DNA of 64,000 bases from NCBI GenBank assembly GCA_003184365.1, contig NKYR01000030.1:186001-250000 (forward strand), in the 5' to 3' direction. Shown here piece after piece: positions 46,855 to 57,645 of this stretch. The translations under genes were made by a program, and so were the position numbers. Numbering within the stretch: the stretch's first letter is position 1; each line of letters starts with the position of its first letter. Below the pieces are notes generated by a model that searched no databases, was not told where the DNA came from, and worked only from the letters and a program-made list of their open reading frames with translations. This DNA is from Evernia prunastri (taxonomy: Eukaryota; Ascomycota; Lecanoromycetes; Lecanorales; Parmeliaceae).

Positions 46855-48268
46855 GACAAAAATGCTTATGGTGGATGGGGACGCGCTGTTGGGCGGCCTC
46901 TGAGGGCCTTTGATTTGCAGATCAGAGATATGCAGCTGCGCTTCGCTAATGAGAAGGCAACATTGATTTCTCATTCGCACGAATCCAACATATAGCTGTT
47001 CTGCAAAGCGAATGTTATGTAGGAGAGTCGCTGGAGTTGCGGAGTGGAATTTGGGGAGAGGGGGGGGGTAGACTCGGCACTTTAGTGAGTCCCCATTGAA
47101 GGCTCACTAGCGCGTTGTAGCTCACTCACTTCCTATCGCCTGTGCTACACAAAGTCTGCCTGGATTACAATAAGAGCCCCTGTACTTTTCACGAACACTG
47201 CAATAGAGGGCGCACTCGTCTCGCCTCAAGAGTCGCTGGGATAGTGCTCTTACACTAATCCACAGAACGCATCCTTAGCACCATGTAGGAACCAGACTCC
47301 CGGCGATAGCAGACCTTGACTTTTACTCCGGTACCTCGATTCTAAATCGTAATGGGGACCCGGTGAGCAAATTGCAGTTCGTGTATGTCGTGGTTGCCTT
47401 CCCTACGTTATCGCCCATCCTTAGCGGAGCTACAATTGGCTGTTTTGATCCCACCAATATATTTTTTACCTGTTTTCGACCCTCCGCCTATAAGAGCATC
47501 GAACAATAGCGGACATGGTCAACTCGACGAATGGTCGAAAGAGACCATGAGTGTATATCTAGTACACCAAATATCAACAAATATCAAGGGTCTTCACCCA
47601 GGAGTCGTTGGTGCATATAAAGTCGGACACACAGCTAAGCATTCTGGGTTACAGCTTGATGGTACTGCGGCTCTCGACGGCCATGGGGCTCAGCTACTCT
47701 TGCAAGCAGATCAACCCTTCATTTTGACAGTATATGAAAGAGCACACATTCTCGATTCGCGAGACTAAGTACATGTGACTTCAGGGATCTACGGCTTCTC
47801 CAAATGTGTCGACAGTACTGAGGTTCTGCTCCTTTCATCAAGCTATTTATCCACCTTGACATAATGCGGTACTGAATCGGGGACCATTTCAGTGGTGTGA
47901 TGGATGTAGACTTCGAGCATTGAGGGGACGGCTGTAGTGATGCCAAATGACAAAAGAGACACCGTTGGATCGGGCGATCGATTGACACATTTGGCCATTA
48001 AGGCATAGGTATACATTAGAACACGAAGAGTCGAGTAATTTAGAGTAAATGGTAAAGATGCTGCGAATACAAGCTTTCAAGTATCAAAAGCAGTCTCAAT
48101 AATTAGTTAATCATGAGTTCTTGGCGAACTTGAGGTTCTCAATGAGTGGAATCGTATTGTGTACCCTGAGGTAGTACATGGCGTCAAACGCGTAATATTT
48201 GATAAGACTTACCTCAATACTTTGTTATCCGTACTTCACGCCCCTTCGAGACGTAAACACGTTAAAGT
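46855..48268. other. Intergenic, 1.4 kb
   Basis: Holds the JHD1-like promoter and the 5' flank of the nicotianamine synthase-like gene. A 127-codon plus frame (47385-47768) and short minus frames have no recognisable features. A run of G near 47060 is present. No RNA gene seen. Confidence 0.55.
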
Positions 48269-49334
48269 ATGATTCCAGTCGCGTGCCACAGAGATGACGA
48301 TTGTGTATCATGCTATGTCAATGAAATCCTAGATTGTTACTATAGGCTGTCTCAAGCACCTGATCTAAAGCCTTCACCTATCATCAACTGTCTCTTTGAA
48401 AGGCTAGTTGGTCTATGTATTCAGATCCCTCCGAGTGAGGCTATCACCAGCCAGGTTAGTCACACACTGACCGCCAACGAAGGTACCCACATTTATAGGA
48501 GATAGATTTTGTCAGATCCCCGAGTCATCGACATAGCTCCTCATTTGCGAAAGCTTTGTTCAAATGGCGAATATCAACTCGAAGTCCACTGGGCGCGAAA
48601 GGTGTGTTGCTGCAAAACACACGAAGAAGGTGGCTATCTTGCCTTTCACGTCTTCTCCGGTGCAATACTAGCTGACCTCAATGTTGAAGCCAATGAGATG
48701 CTGCTCACTTTTCCCTACCGTGAGAATTACGTCGACCTCGTCCGTATGGAAATGAACGCCATTGCATCTGTAAGACCGGGTTTCGCCACACGATCTTTTG
48801 CTGTCTTAGGCTCTGGTCCACTCCCTCTGACCTCTCTCTGCATCAGCCGTCATTTCAAAAGCGAGTGTGTAACCTGCCACAACGTCGATCAAGATGCGAT
48901 GGCCGTTACAACAGCCGTCACGTTGTGCCGCGCCTTGGGTTACTCCCCAGAAACCATGTGTTTCCAGTGTGCAAGCGCCGGTAGTCCAGATATCGACATG
49001 GGGTGTTTCGATATCGTCTACCTGGCTGCTCTCGTGGGTGGTTGTAGCAGCCGTAAGCACGAGATCATAGCCGACGTCGTTAAGCGGATGAAGCCAGGGG
49101 CACTGGTTGTGATGCGCAGCGCACACTCATTAAGACGCTTGTTGTACCCGGTGAGAACGGTGCGCACCTCCACTTACCGGCAACATCTACTGACACTACT
49201 CATAGGTAGTGGAGGTCACAGAGGGCATGGCATCGATTGGGCTCAGACCCTTGTTGGTCGTACATCCCTACAATCATATCATCAATTCGGTTGTCATAGC
49301 TGTCGTCGAGTCTCCAGGTGGCTGCCGTCAATGA
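48269..49334 (+). CDS. nas: Nicotianamine synthase-like enzyme
   Basis: Would join aminocarboxypropyl groups of S-adenosylmethionine into nicotianamine, an intracellular chelator of iron, zinc, copper and nickel. Exons 48269-48454, 48506-49150, 49206-49334; 319 aa. Landmarks: CLFERLVGLCIQIPPSEA, ILSDPRVIDIAPHLRKLCS, LEVHWARK, FPYRENYVDLVRMEMNAI, FAVLGSGPLPLTSLCISRHF (SAM-binding loop), the acidic CHNVDQDAMA, FDIVYLAALVG, KPGALVVMRSAHSLRRLLYP, and after the last splice EGMASIGLRPLLVVHPYNHI and NSVVIAVVESPGGCRQ-stop. Exon 2 probably contains one further in-frame intron between HWARK and LLTFPY (for example 48606-48689, 84 nt), because the 25-odd residues there are not NAS-like; removing it gives about 291 aa. 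NAS is ubiquitous in plants but patchy in fungi. No metal transporter adjoins it. It converges on cpd1. Confidence 0.88.
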
Positions 49335-49533
49335 TAACTGCCACTCACGAAATAGATGCTGCCAGTCCCTTGTACAGCAATTCGCTAAGGCAGGATGCTT
49401 GATACCCATGCCGTATGATACGCTGTTTGAAGAGATGATGGCAAACTAAAAGAGTTCGGAACTCTAGCAAAAGGCTGTGCCTAACCTTGAAGAAGCAATC
49501 AATTGCGCAAGCCATTCAAATCACAAATATGAT

Positions 49534-50211
49534 TCATACTGCTCTTGAAGCAACGACCTTCCAGTCCCTGAATCCTTTCCAGGTCTCTACTAGTGCAATC
49601 CGACCACCTTTCCAACCACTGCATTCACCTTTCCTATACTCGAGCGATTCGTGCTCTTTCCCTATTCGTATTCCCGCCTCTATGACAGCCTGCAGTATCT
49701 CCAGACGTTTCTCTGCGGTGACTTCAATATCGGCGTACATTAAGCTGACATGAGGTGCCCAGGTCTTCTTCGCCCAGCTTGTTGCCGCAGCCATATTTCC
49801 ATTCTCCACGGCAGCGGAACGTACGTATGCCCCCAAATTCTCTAGGGGCTCCTTGATCACGCTCAATGTAAGCTTTTTGAAATACTGAGCCCCAACATCG
49901 AGCGACTCGAGACGAACGTCCACATCGACTTTCTTCGGCAGCGGCAAATCGTCGAGCCATTGTTGGGCTTGCACGTCGCCGGCAATCTCCGGAGGAAGCA
50001 TGATATCGGAGGTCAATGTCATATGTGGCTCGAACACGACACTGTGCAATTTAGGAAAGCGGGATGGAATCTCAGTGGTTATGAGGTCACAGAGTATGGA
50101 TTGGATTGGTGAATCGCTAGGTGGGAGAAGCCATAAAGAGCAGCCTATGGAATGTAAAAGGGTGGACTTAGTCGTTGCGGAATCCCCTTTGCTGGTGGAC
50201 ATACCTGGCAT
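49534..50211 (-). CDS. cpd1: 2',3'-cyclic-nucleotide 3'-phosphodiesterase (CPDase, 2H superfamily)
   Basis: Opens cyclic phosphates, classically ADP-ribose 1'',2''-cyclic phosphate left by tRNA splicing. 225 aa, single exon. The two 2H signatures are present: H63-M-T65 in FEPHMTLTSDI and H154-V-S156 in APHVSLMYADI, separated by about 90 residues as expected. The N-terminal SLWLLPPSDSPIQSILCDLI and the C-terminal GWKGGRIALVETWKG also match the fungal Cpd1 fold. Met1 (MPGMSTSKG) or Met4 could be the start. Ends 200 bp from the converging NAS-like gene. Confidence 0.9.
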   Translation of the reverse strand: MPGMSTSKGDSATTKSTLLHSIGCSLWLLPPSDSPIQSILCDLITTEIPSRFPKLHSVVFEPHMTLTSDIMLPPEIAGDVQAQQWLDDLPLPKKVDVDVRLESLDVGAQYFKKLTLSVIKEPLENLGAYVRSAAVENGNMAAATSWAKKTWAPHVSLMYADIEVTAEKRLEILQAVIEAGIRIGKEHESLEYRKGECSGWKGGRIALVETWKGFRDWKVVASRAV

Positions 50212-52377
50212 AGCTGCATCCGCAGGGTATTATTTATTCGGGCTCATGGTTGATGAGCCGCCCTAGCTTTCAATGGCCTTTGCACGCTAGAAGACAGTAG
50301 CGAAAGTCGCTAGTACCTTAGGTAGGTACCTTATTACTTTTTGACAGATGGTTTCAGTACGGTCTCATGGTTCCAAGACTATAAAACGGTTATATTGATA
50401 ATACGTTTAAATGCCTTACTGTACTCTATTCAACTATTGTCACGGTAGTTAATCAGTTTTTTACTTTTGCGTATCTCTAAAGAGTACGTATTTTTTAGAT
50501 TACTGTTTCACTATTTGAGTACTGCCGAGTCTGCCAAGCCAAGCACTCGGATGTATCAGATGTTTAAAAACATCAACGCTATTGTAAATCTAACTTCAAA
50601 AATGAGCGATTCAGACAATTTTCTCGCGGGGGTGTTCCTTTGACGCTCGTATGTCTATGTTGTGGAGGTGAGACTGTAGGGGTGAGACTATAGGGGTGGG
50701 GGATGAGCTGTTTCGAGTTCGAGGACCCTGATCGGAAGACTGTCGGATCTGAGATACACGCTAGCTTAGCGCAATACATTGTAATCGTAAAAAGCTCTAG
50801 ACGTCTCATTGAATTGAAACGTTTACCAAATGTTACGATTGTAATTTGTCACTGTCAAATGGCAAGTATGTTTGAATGTAACGTCTCCTCAGTACTATGG
50901 TAACACTACCGTAGCTATACGGTACCGAGCCCAGCCATTGTGTCGCTAAGGTAGGTAAGGTAGGTTAGGTACCTACCTTACTTTCTTAAGGCAGGACCCT
51001 AACCCCCAATAGGATGCGCTCCTGGGTATTTCTACTACCATACCTTTGCGAGCATCGAGCATTGAGCCTCAAAATGGCTCGACTGGCTGAGTGCAATTTT
51101 GAAGGGTTTGTAATATATGATAAGTGCATTGTTCGGGGAGCCTTGATGGGCTTTACTGGGCATCTTGACGCAAAAGTCCTGTCGTCCAGGACTTTCGAAA
51201 TCTCGACGCACTAGACGAGGCAATTGCTGATCCCACTGTGGTCTGCCAAGAATTTTCTGCCGTCGCCTTGTTCTCTTTTTTGCTTATTAAGGTTATTATA
51301 CCGATCACGATTCATATCTTGACCCCTGGGTTATTACGTCGATTCCCAAGAGTTAAGCCTATGTTTTGAAGAGCAGTGGACACTATACTCGACAGTCTAC
51401 GAGACTACTACCGTTTCTCTAAGAGCAAACACTCGTACTTGTTCCAGTACCTGGAATTTTATAAGCAGTCTTCAGGTGAACGCGCTAAGTAAACTAGGGG
51501 AGATCAAGCTGCTATCACTTCGCTGACACTACGAGCTCAGGAGCGTGAGTACATTCCATCGAGCTTGATCTTCCACGCGTCTAATCGCACAGACCCGTCT
51601 CGCATCTTGACTTTATATCAGCTCGGATCTAGATGTTCCAGTCCGCTGCCCCTTTAAGACATGTGTGTATGCACTGACAAATTTCTCAAAGGTACTCGGG
51701 AAACCTACACTTGACCTCTGCTGGACCTCGTACTCTAGTATATTGTTATTCCTCAACAAGTCAGCAGTAAGAATATATGGAACATGGCAATGATAGTATG
51801 CACTCGACAATCATGTCTGCGACCATTCCGCGGGAAGGGTGGTCAGAGTGATTGACCCATCAACTTTGGGTAGTATCAACAATCATCCTATTCCTGGCGT
51901 CAATGGAAAGAAATGTGGGTTTCTATCTTTAGAATTGAGTACGGAGGACTCGCTAGACGCTAGGGATTAGGGAACGAAAGGTCATCTCGGATCTCTCGGT
52001 TGTGGCTTTTCGGTCGCTGCTTATGTAACCGTTGGCTACCTAGGCTTCTAGGCTTCCCGCCCGAAAGAGTCTCAGAGTCCCAATCGAGGCAATGTGGCTT
52101 GGTCCAATGACTGTTTTCAAAAAGAGATCGCTTTATATGATACTCTAGTAAGTGGTAACAGATATTCAACTTCCTATTGCTTTTTGCATTTGCTTTCTCA
52201 CAATATCTTTCTAATTGACGACTCCTTTTTTCATCAACTGTGCATCTCCTCGCATCTCCCCCCTTTCTCTATTTTCACCTCCAACGTTTTGATCGTCGTT
52301 TCTTCTCGCTTTCTCTACTACTACTATTATTATATCAATCAGTTCGCGTGGACTCTTATCACTGGACCACTTCAATA
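50212..52377. other. 2.2-kb gene-poor, A/T-leaning intergenic region
   Basis: No coding frame over 70 codons has family features until the glucanase. Contains an imperfect palindrome of GGTAGGT/ACCTACC units (about 50948-50984) and TACCTTAGGTA-type patches near 50317. A (CTA)n/(ATT)n stretch (about 52315-52340) lies just upstream of the glucanase ATG. Confidence 0.55.
50948..50984. repeat. Palindromic GGTAGGT / ACCTACC cluster
   Basis: AAGGTAGGTAAGGTAGG, then TTAGGTACC, then TACCTTAC: the two halves are near inverted copies around GGTACC. Related patches occur near 16721, 16745, 23893, 28373 and 50317, all intergenic. Confidence 0.8.
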
Positions 52378-53639
52378 ATGAGACCTGAGAGTTTCCTAAC
52401 CGCGTTGGCAGTCCTATCTCTGAATGTTTACTGTCAAAACCCGGTTGCATCCTCGAAAAGAGGTCTTGTTTATGTACCAAGTGAAAAACATCCCCAAGAC
52501 GATGCCAATTGGGACTCTTCAACTTCCGACCTCACTTGGTATTACAACTATGCTTCAAGACCTTCTCCCGCCTTCGCAAATCTCCCTAAGTTTCAATTTG
52601 TCCCTATGCTTTGGGGCACCGGCGATTCGTCCTCCTTCCTCAGCGACGTACAATCCCAGATCACCGCTGGAGCCAACATCTCTTACGTTTTAGCATTCAA
52701 CGAACCAGATGGAGATTCTAGCACGTATGTATTTCTGACAAGAATCCTTCTTCCGGATCAAAGTTCAGTTGCAGGACAACTCCTGGAAGCCAAAGGCTTC
52801 TTCTAAAACTAGAAACATGTTCAAAGCTGAGCTTCTTGCTTAGTGAGAGAATGCTGACTCCGGGATTTTGATCAGCGGGGGCAGTGGTATCCCTGCAGCG
52901 ACGGCAGCGCAGATCTGGATGCAGCAAATTGAGCCTTTAGCTAAACAAGGTGTTAAACTTGGAGCCCCTGCATGCACAGGTATGTCTACGTTCCGGATTA
53001 ATATCTTCTCAATTGGGACTCTATTTGAATTCTGAGACATTTTCCGAAAGCAACTCATTCACTGACCTTCTCTTTTGACTCCTCTATGCCAAAGAAGAAG
53101 TACTGACTGCGAAATCCTGAAGGCGCTGAAACTGGCCGTCAGTGGACGCAGCAATTTTTCACAGCTTGCAGTAACTGCACCATAGATTTCATTCCAGTGC
53201 ATTGGTACGGCAGTTTCCAAGGTTTGGCAAGCCATATTGGTGAGTATGTTGGCACCTTCAACAAAACGATATGGGTGACCGAGTTCGCGGACGCCAATGT
53301 CAGTCTCGAGGAGTCACAAACGTTTTACAATCAAAGTTCCAGTTACCTAGACCGCACTGAGTAAGTTCGTCACTACTAATAAAAGATATTTAACCGACTA
53401 ATCACCACTGCAGAAATGTCACCCACTACTCCTACTTCGGCGCTTTCCGTTCGGACGTATCCAATGTTGGTGCGAATTCAGCTATGCTCACTCAGGATGG
53501 GAAGCTCACCGACATCGGAAGCTGGTATCTCGGCGGAAGTAAAACTGGCAACGTGCCCAAGGGCGGCGCTGCGGATCGGACAAGCAGATTCCTTGGTTCC
53601 GGCATGCTCATGGGCTTAATCATGTGGTGTGTATTGTGA
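52378..53639 (+). CDS. GH128-like (Asl1/glycosyl hydrolase catalytic core) beta-glucanase, likely GPI-anchored
   Basis: Exons 52378-52724, 52876-52979, 53123-53360, 53414-53639; 304 aa. Family members cut beta-1,3-glucan and act on the cell wall. An N-terminal signal peptide (MRPESFLTALAVLSLNVYC) precedes the KRGLVYVP start of the TIM barrel; WYYNYASRP, FVPMLWG, the acid/base motif VLAFNEPDG, PVHWYG and the nucleophile motif IWVTEFADAN follow in the expected order, then HYSYFGAFR and LTDIGSWYLGG. The C-terminus ends in a short hydrophobic segment (FLGSGMLMGLIMWCVL) after a small-residue region, as in GPI-anchor signals. Introns 1 and 2 are 151 and 143 nt and resemble those of the GAD gene; intron 3 is an ordinary 53 nt. 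Confidence 0.9.
52725..53122 (+). repeat. Two introner-like introns in the glucanase gene
   Basis: Introns 52725-52875 and 52980-53122. Both start GTATGT. The first carries AACATGT (52814) and GCTGACTC (52853); the second carries GAGACAT and TACTGACT (53101). The same words recur in the long GAD introns 30 kb away. Confidence 0.6.
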
Positions 53640-54113
53640 AAAACGAATACTGCTAGGCCGAATAGAACAGATGTTTAGAAGCCTTGCTAGTCAGATAGAA
53701 GAATATGGGAAACGGACTCGTGGCAGAAAATGGGTGGGTGGGCCCGTTCTCTCCAAAAAGTACGACACATCACTATGGATAGCTCAAACCCAAGGTCTAT
53801 GCCCATGAGAGTCACATGAAAATGCAGCCAGTGCAAACATACGAAAAAAATTCGAAATTGGAACAAGCAGAGACAAGGTGCATCGAGACAGCAGCGATTA
53901 CACACTAGACTGCTGGTTTCAAAACTTCATTCACACCCTACATAGATGAGCATATAAACAGTGTAAATGACGGATGATCCCTTAAGTAATCGACCGACCT
54001 TCATTGGCAATATCTGCAAATCATCTGAACGCCCCTGATCATGATCTTCCTGACCAAAGTGGCTGATATCCAAAAATTCCTATCTAATGCTTCAACCCTG
54101 ACGGTCATCATTC
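53640..54113. other. Tail-to-tail intergenic region
   Basis: Between the glucanase (+) and Flc-like (-) 3' ends. No gene seen. Confidence 0.6.
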
Positions 54114-56459
54114 CTAGTACGCTTGCCCACGATAACCCAAATTTGGTATCATCGGTTCCCTTCTTGCAGATGGCGAACTCGCGCCATCACTTCCTCGGCT
54201 AACGGTCCGGTCATGTCCGTAACCCATATCCGCAGCAGAGCTAACTAAAGCCTCCGAGCTCTCATCAGCACCTCGAGGGCGCCGGGGCGGCGGCGTCTCG
54301 TCTCGGTAGGGTTGGACTGTTTCGTAACTTCTCCTGCTGGAGTAAGTGCTCATTGGGTAGCTTTTCCCTTGTGGGTTCTTGACGTCGTTGTATTCCGTCG
54401 GATCGATGAGAAGGGAATTGCGAGCGTCAAGGGGAGTCAGATCGTCAAGATCCCGGTTGATTCGCTCTGGAAGTTTGTCAATGAGATGGCAGCAGCTTTC
54501 TGAGGTCCAGCAACTTACCAGTCTGCTTCCTCTGCTTGCGATGAGGATTCTCCCTGATGCACACAATGATCGCGTTTACCGCAATCAAAATAGCCAGGAC
54601 CGCAGTCAGAACGGACTGTACAGCGATCAGAACCACGCCGGTGATCGTCTTGGTGGACTGTGCAATTCCAAGCTTTTCCACGAATACCAGGATACAAACA
54701 ACGGAGAGCATTCGTACGATCTGGATAACCACGTTAATCCAATTTCCAGCAGTAGTCGCAAAAGGTCTAGCAAATAGTACTAGAGCGAGCATGAGTGACT
54801 CGATGATCAGTTGCCCAGCGGTTTGTACCAGTGCGTGGCCGTTGCCAGCGGCAATGACGCATCCTTTAGCAAACATGTACACGATTGCAGGCATGAAGAG
54901 CCACCAATAGCCCCGTTTGTAGTTGTCGTAGAATAAGCTGTATTTTCGCCATGTCTCTTTGTCTTCGAAAAGAATCGCTGTGTCACCCTCCATCTTTTTG
55001 AATTTTTGAGCAATCTGCCAAATTCGAATGGTAAAGAACGCGAGGACTGCAGTGAACAATGCGAGTGTGACTCCCGCAAGAACCTTAGCAGCCCATGAGT
55101 CACCATTAGTGAACTGATAGATGCAATAAAGGGTCCAGACACCGTAAAGAAGCAGGATCAGATTGGTTATCGTCCTAGCCAGCAGGCCCCAATAACGCTT
55201 CCGGAAGTTGGTGAGTTTCTTAGGAAAGGAGCCGAATAAGGCCCACGTCTCGAGTATGACCTTTAGGAGTAGAATACCCACAGCAATAGCGGCGACAACA
55301 ATGGCGAATATCAGGAGAACAGTCATGAATGTGTTGGCCTGAGGGATGGTGAGCTGCTCCACATAGCCCTGGATCCCATGCACAATGTGTGTGACTTTCG
55401 AAGTGCCCGAGCTGGTGCCATTAGTAACAGCAGCGGCCCCAGTAGTCGACTGATTGCCATTGATTGTGGTCGAAGTATCCCTTGAGACCAGGTGAGGCTC
55501 ATACAGAAAATTGACTGCGCGCCTTGACACGATGCCCGGATTGGAGGCCGATCCGGTACTATAGACCAAGCTGGCATTTTGTAAGTACTGGACATTGTCA
55601 TCCGTTAAGTTGCCGCCAGTCGCCCGCCTGAAATTGTCAATTGATGTCTGCATCGAGTTCCATGGGATAAGGCCTCCAGAGAAGGCAAAGTTTTTGGAAA
55701 AGCTCCGATAGACTGGTGGATATTGGACGCTCAGCATTCCGTTCATGGCAATTGACTGGAACCAGCCAACTACGTCTCCAAAATTAGGGCTTGGAGCATG
55801 ACCACCGGCTGTGCCAGCACTACCAACTGCTGAGATGCCAGTGAGTAGAAGGGCGGCTCCCGCGACCCCTACTGCGACATAAGAGACAGCAGGAGATTCC
55901 ACGGTCTTGCCGTTCGTCACATCTGACTCTATGCATGCTAGGTCTTGTCCGCCATCGAGAGCCGTCAATTCCAACTTAGCTCCTCCCTCGAGATCGGGGA
56001 CGTTAAAGGCTATCGAGGGTATCTCACTTGCATAAGATGAGGGAACGGACTGTACACCCCGGGCTGCGAAAGATCCTGCTGGGACTAGAGGATGACATCA
56101 GTGCCGGACAGGTGACAATATACATATTCCGAAGACTCACTGGGGCACAATTCATCGACTTTGCTGTTGTCGTCACATGGGTTGAAGCTTTTCTGATATA
56201 CTTGCTTGCCGTACGCAGTAACGTACAACGCAGCAGTGACATTCTCTACTTTTGAGCTTGTACCTGCTACGTCGAAAGTTATCTGCTGAGTGGTGCGGTC
56301 GTATTGTATATTAAGAGCTGTGACTGTAATGTCGGAATCCGCCATGCACGTTGTGAAGCCTGTAGTTGTAAGGACATCGTTGGCTGACACAAACCTTGTC
56401 ACTGCGGCGAGGAGTAGTATCCCAACAAGCCATCGCGAGGAAAGTGGCGGCAACCCCAT
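54114..56459 (-). CDS. Flc/TRP-like membrane protein (flavin carrier protein family)
   Basis: Minus-strand exons 56459-56141, 56084-54519, 54466-54114 (introns 56 and 52 nt); 745 aa. Yeast Flc1-3 are ER-membrane proteins tied to FAD import, calcium and cell-wall integrity; the family is TRP-related. A signal peptide (WLVGILLLAAVTRFVSA) leads into an ML-like lumenal domain with paired Cys (TTCMADSDITVTALNIQYD, FNPCDD, DELCP). After the first splice comes IPAGSFAARGVQSVPSSYA, then about nine membrane spans in the TRP region, including WALFGSFPKKLTNFRKRYW, LLLYGVWTLYCIYQFTNGD and FARPFATTAGNWINVVIQIV. The cytoplasmic tail (INRDLDDLTPLDARNSLL) is typical of Flc proteins and ends in a Ser/Arg/Pro-rich disordered region. 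It is not clear which paralogue this is. Confidence 0.9.
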
Positions 56460-57645
56460 CCTCGTTACGGATGGCGAAGGTTATGCTCCCAGTATCTTTT
56501 TTATGTGCAGAGCGAGATGCTTGACAAGAGGCCGGGAGGTTGTATATGCGAAGAGATAGTAAATGGTTTTGTATATGACAAAGGTAGCTGAGAGGGGTTA
56601 CAAAGGCGGACTGTTGGTATTGCCACGGCTAGGGTTGAATCTGTCCAGACGAGAGTATGCACAAGGCACAAAGGACACGGAGACTTTGGATCGACCAGAA
56701 TGTCCCGCCAGAATGCAGGCGCGGCGCGGCACGACAAGGAAGGGCGTTGGCGTATGTACCCAGGGGCGAACAAAGGATGAATTATGGGCTGAAAGAATGA
56801 TGACCGTCAAAATCTGCGAATTTATTCAGAAAGAGAGTGAAAAAGAGAGCGAGAAAGATTGTTGTGCTGGAAAGAGACTGGAATAAGCAAGTGCAGCGTA
56901 AGATAAAGTGAATGAGGTTAAGTGATGGATAAATATGATAAAAAGAGTGAGGAGTCGTACGCAGGTACGAGTATAGTGTGCCAAGAGGATTAGAGGGATG
57001 TCAGGGGTAAAAAATTAAAGAATTAATTTTGACAGCCAAATAGCCAATCAACATCTACTGCCGGCAGGACCTCGGACCTTCGACCTCAACCTCCTCCCAA
57101 GTCCCGAGTCCAGACAACCCCCGTGTCCGCCTTCTATAACAAATACTAAAATACTCGTAAGAGCTTGAGTAGATACTTCTGAATGTTTCAATATAAGATA
57201 TCCATCTCATCTCATCTCATCATTCTCATCAGTCCTTTTGCTTATTTTGCTAGCTTCTTTGTCAAATGGTGCCTCTATTCAGTCATTTTTCGCACTCAAC
57301 AGCGGTCTCCATCTTGCTTCTCGCTTTGTAGCGCACTCTTAGCCGATGACCATCTTGTCAGCTGGCGCACTCCAACTGAAAAATCCCGAGGTTTCAATGT
57401 TAATGTGCAGGGAAATTCAGGTCCCCAGCTTGATGACTGCGTTTTCACGCCGACGTGTGCCCTTCTTAGGAATTTGGCATGGCCAGAGCCTTTGATTGTT
57501 GGGGGCTTCAATACTCAATGTCGAGTTTAGAGAGGACTACCGTACCAATGTACCGAGCAGCAATCGTTTCTCAGGTAAAGCATCGCTCGCTCCAATGCAG
57601 CAAGCAGTGGACGAAGCATCCTCAGTGGTTCGTTTCATTGTTATC
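56460..57645. other. Intergenic between flc-like start and dpb2 stop
   Basis: Promoter side of the Flc-like gene and 3' flank of dpb2. The 115-codon plus frame at 57183 and the 107-codon plus frame at 56563 lack family features. No gene supported. Confidence 0.55.

Noticed and set aside
47385..47768. 127-codon plus ORF
   Set aside because: No domain, signal or family resemblance and poor start context; not supportable as a gene.
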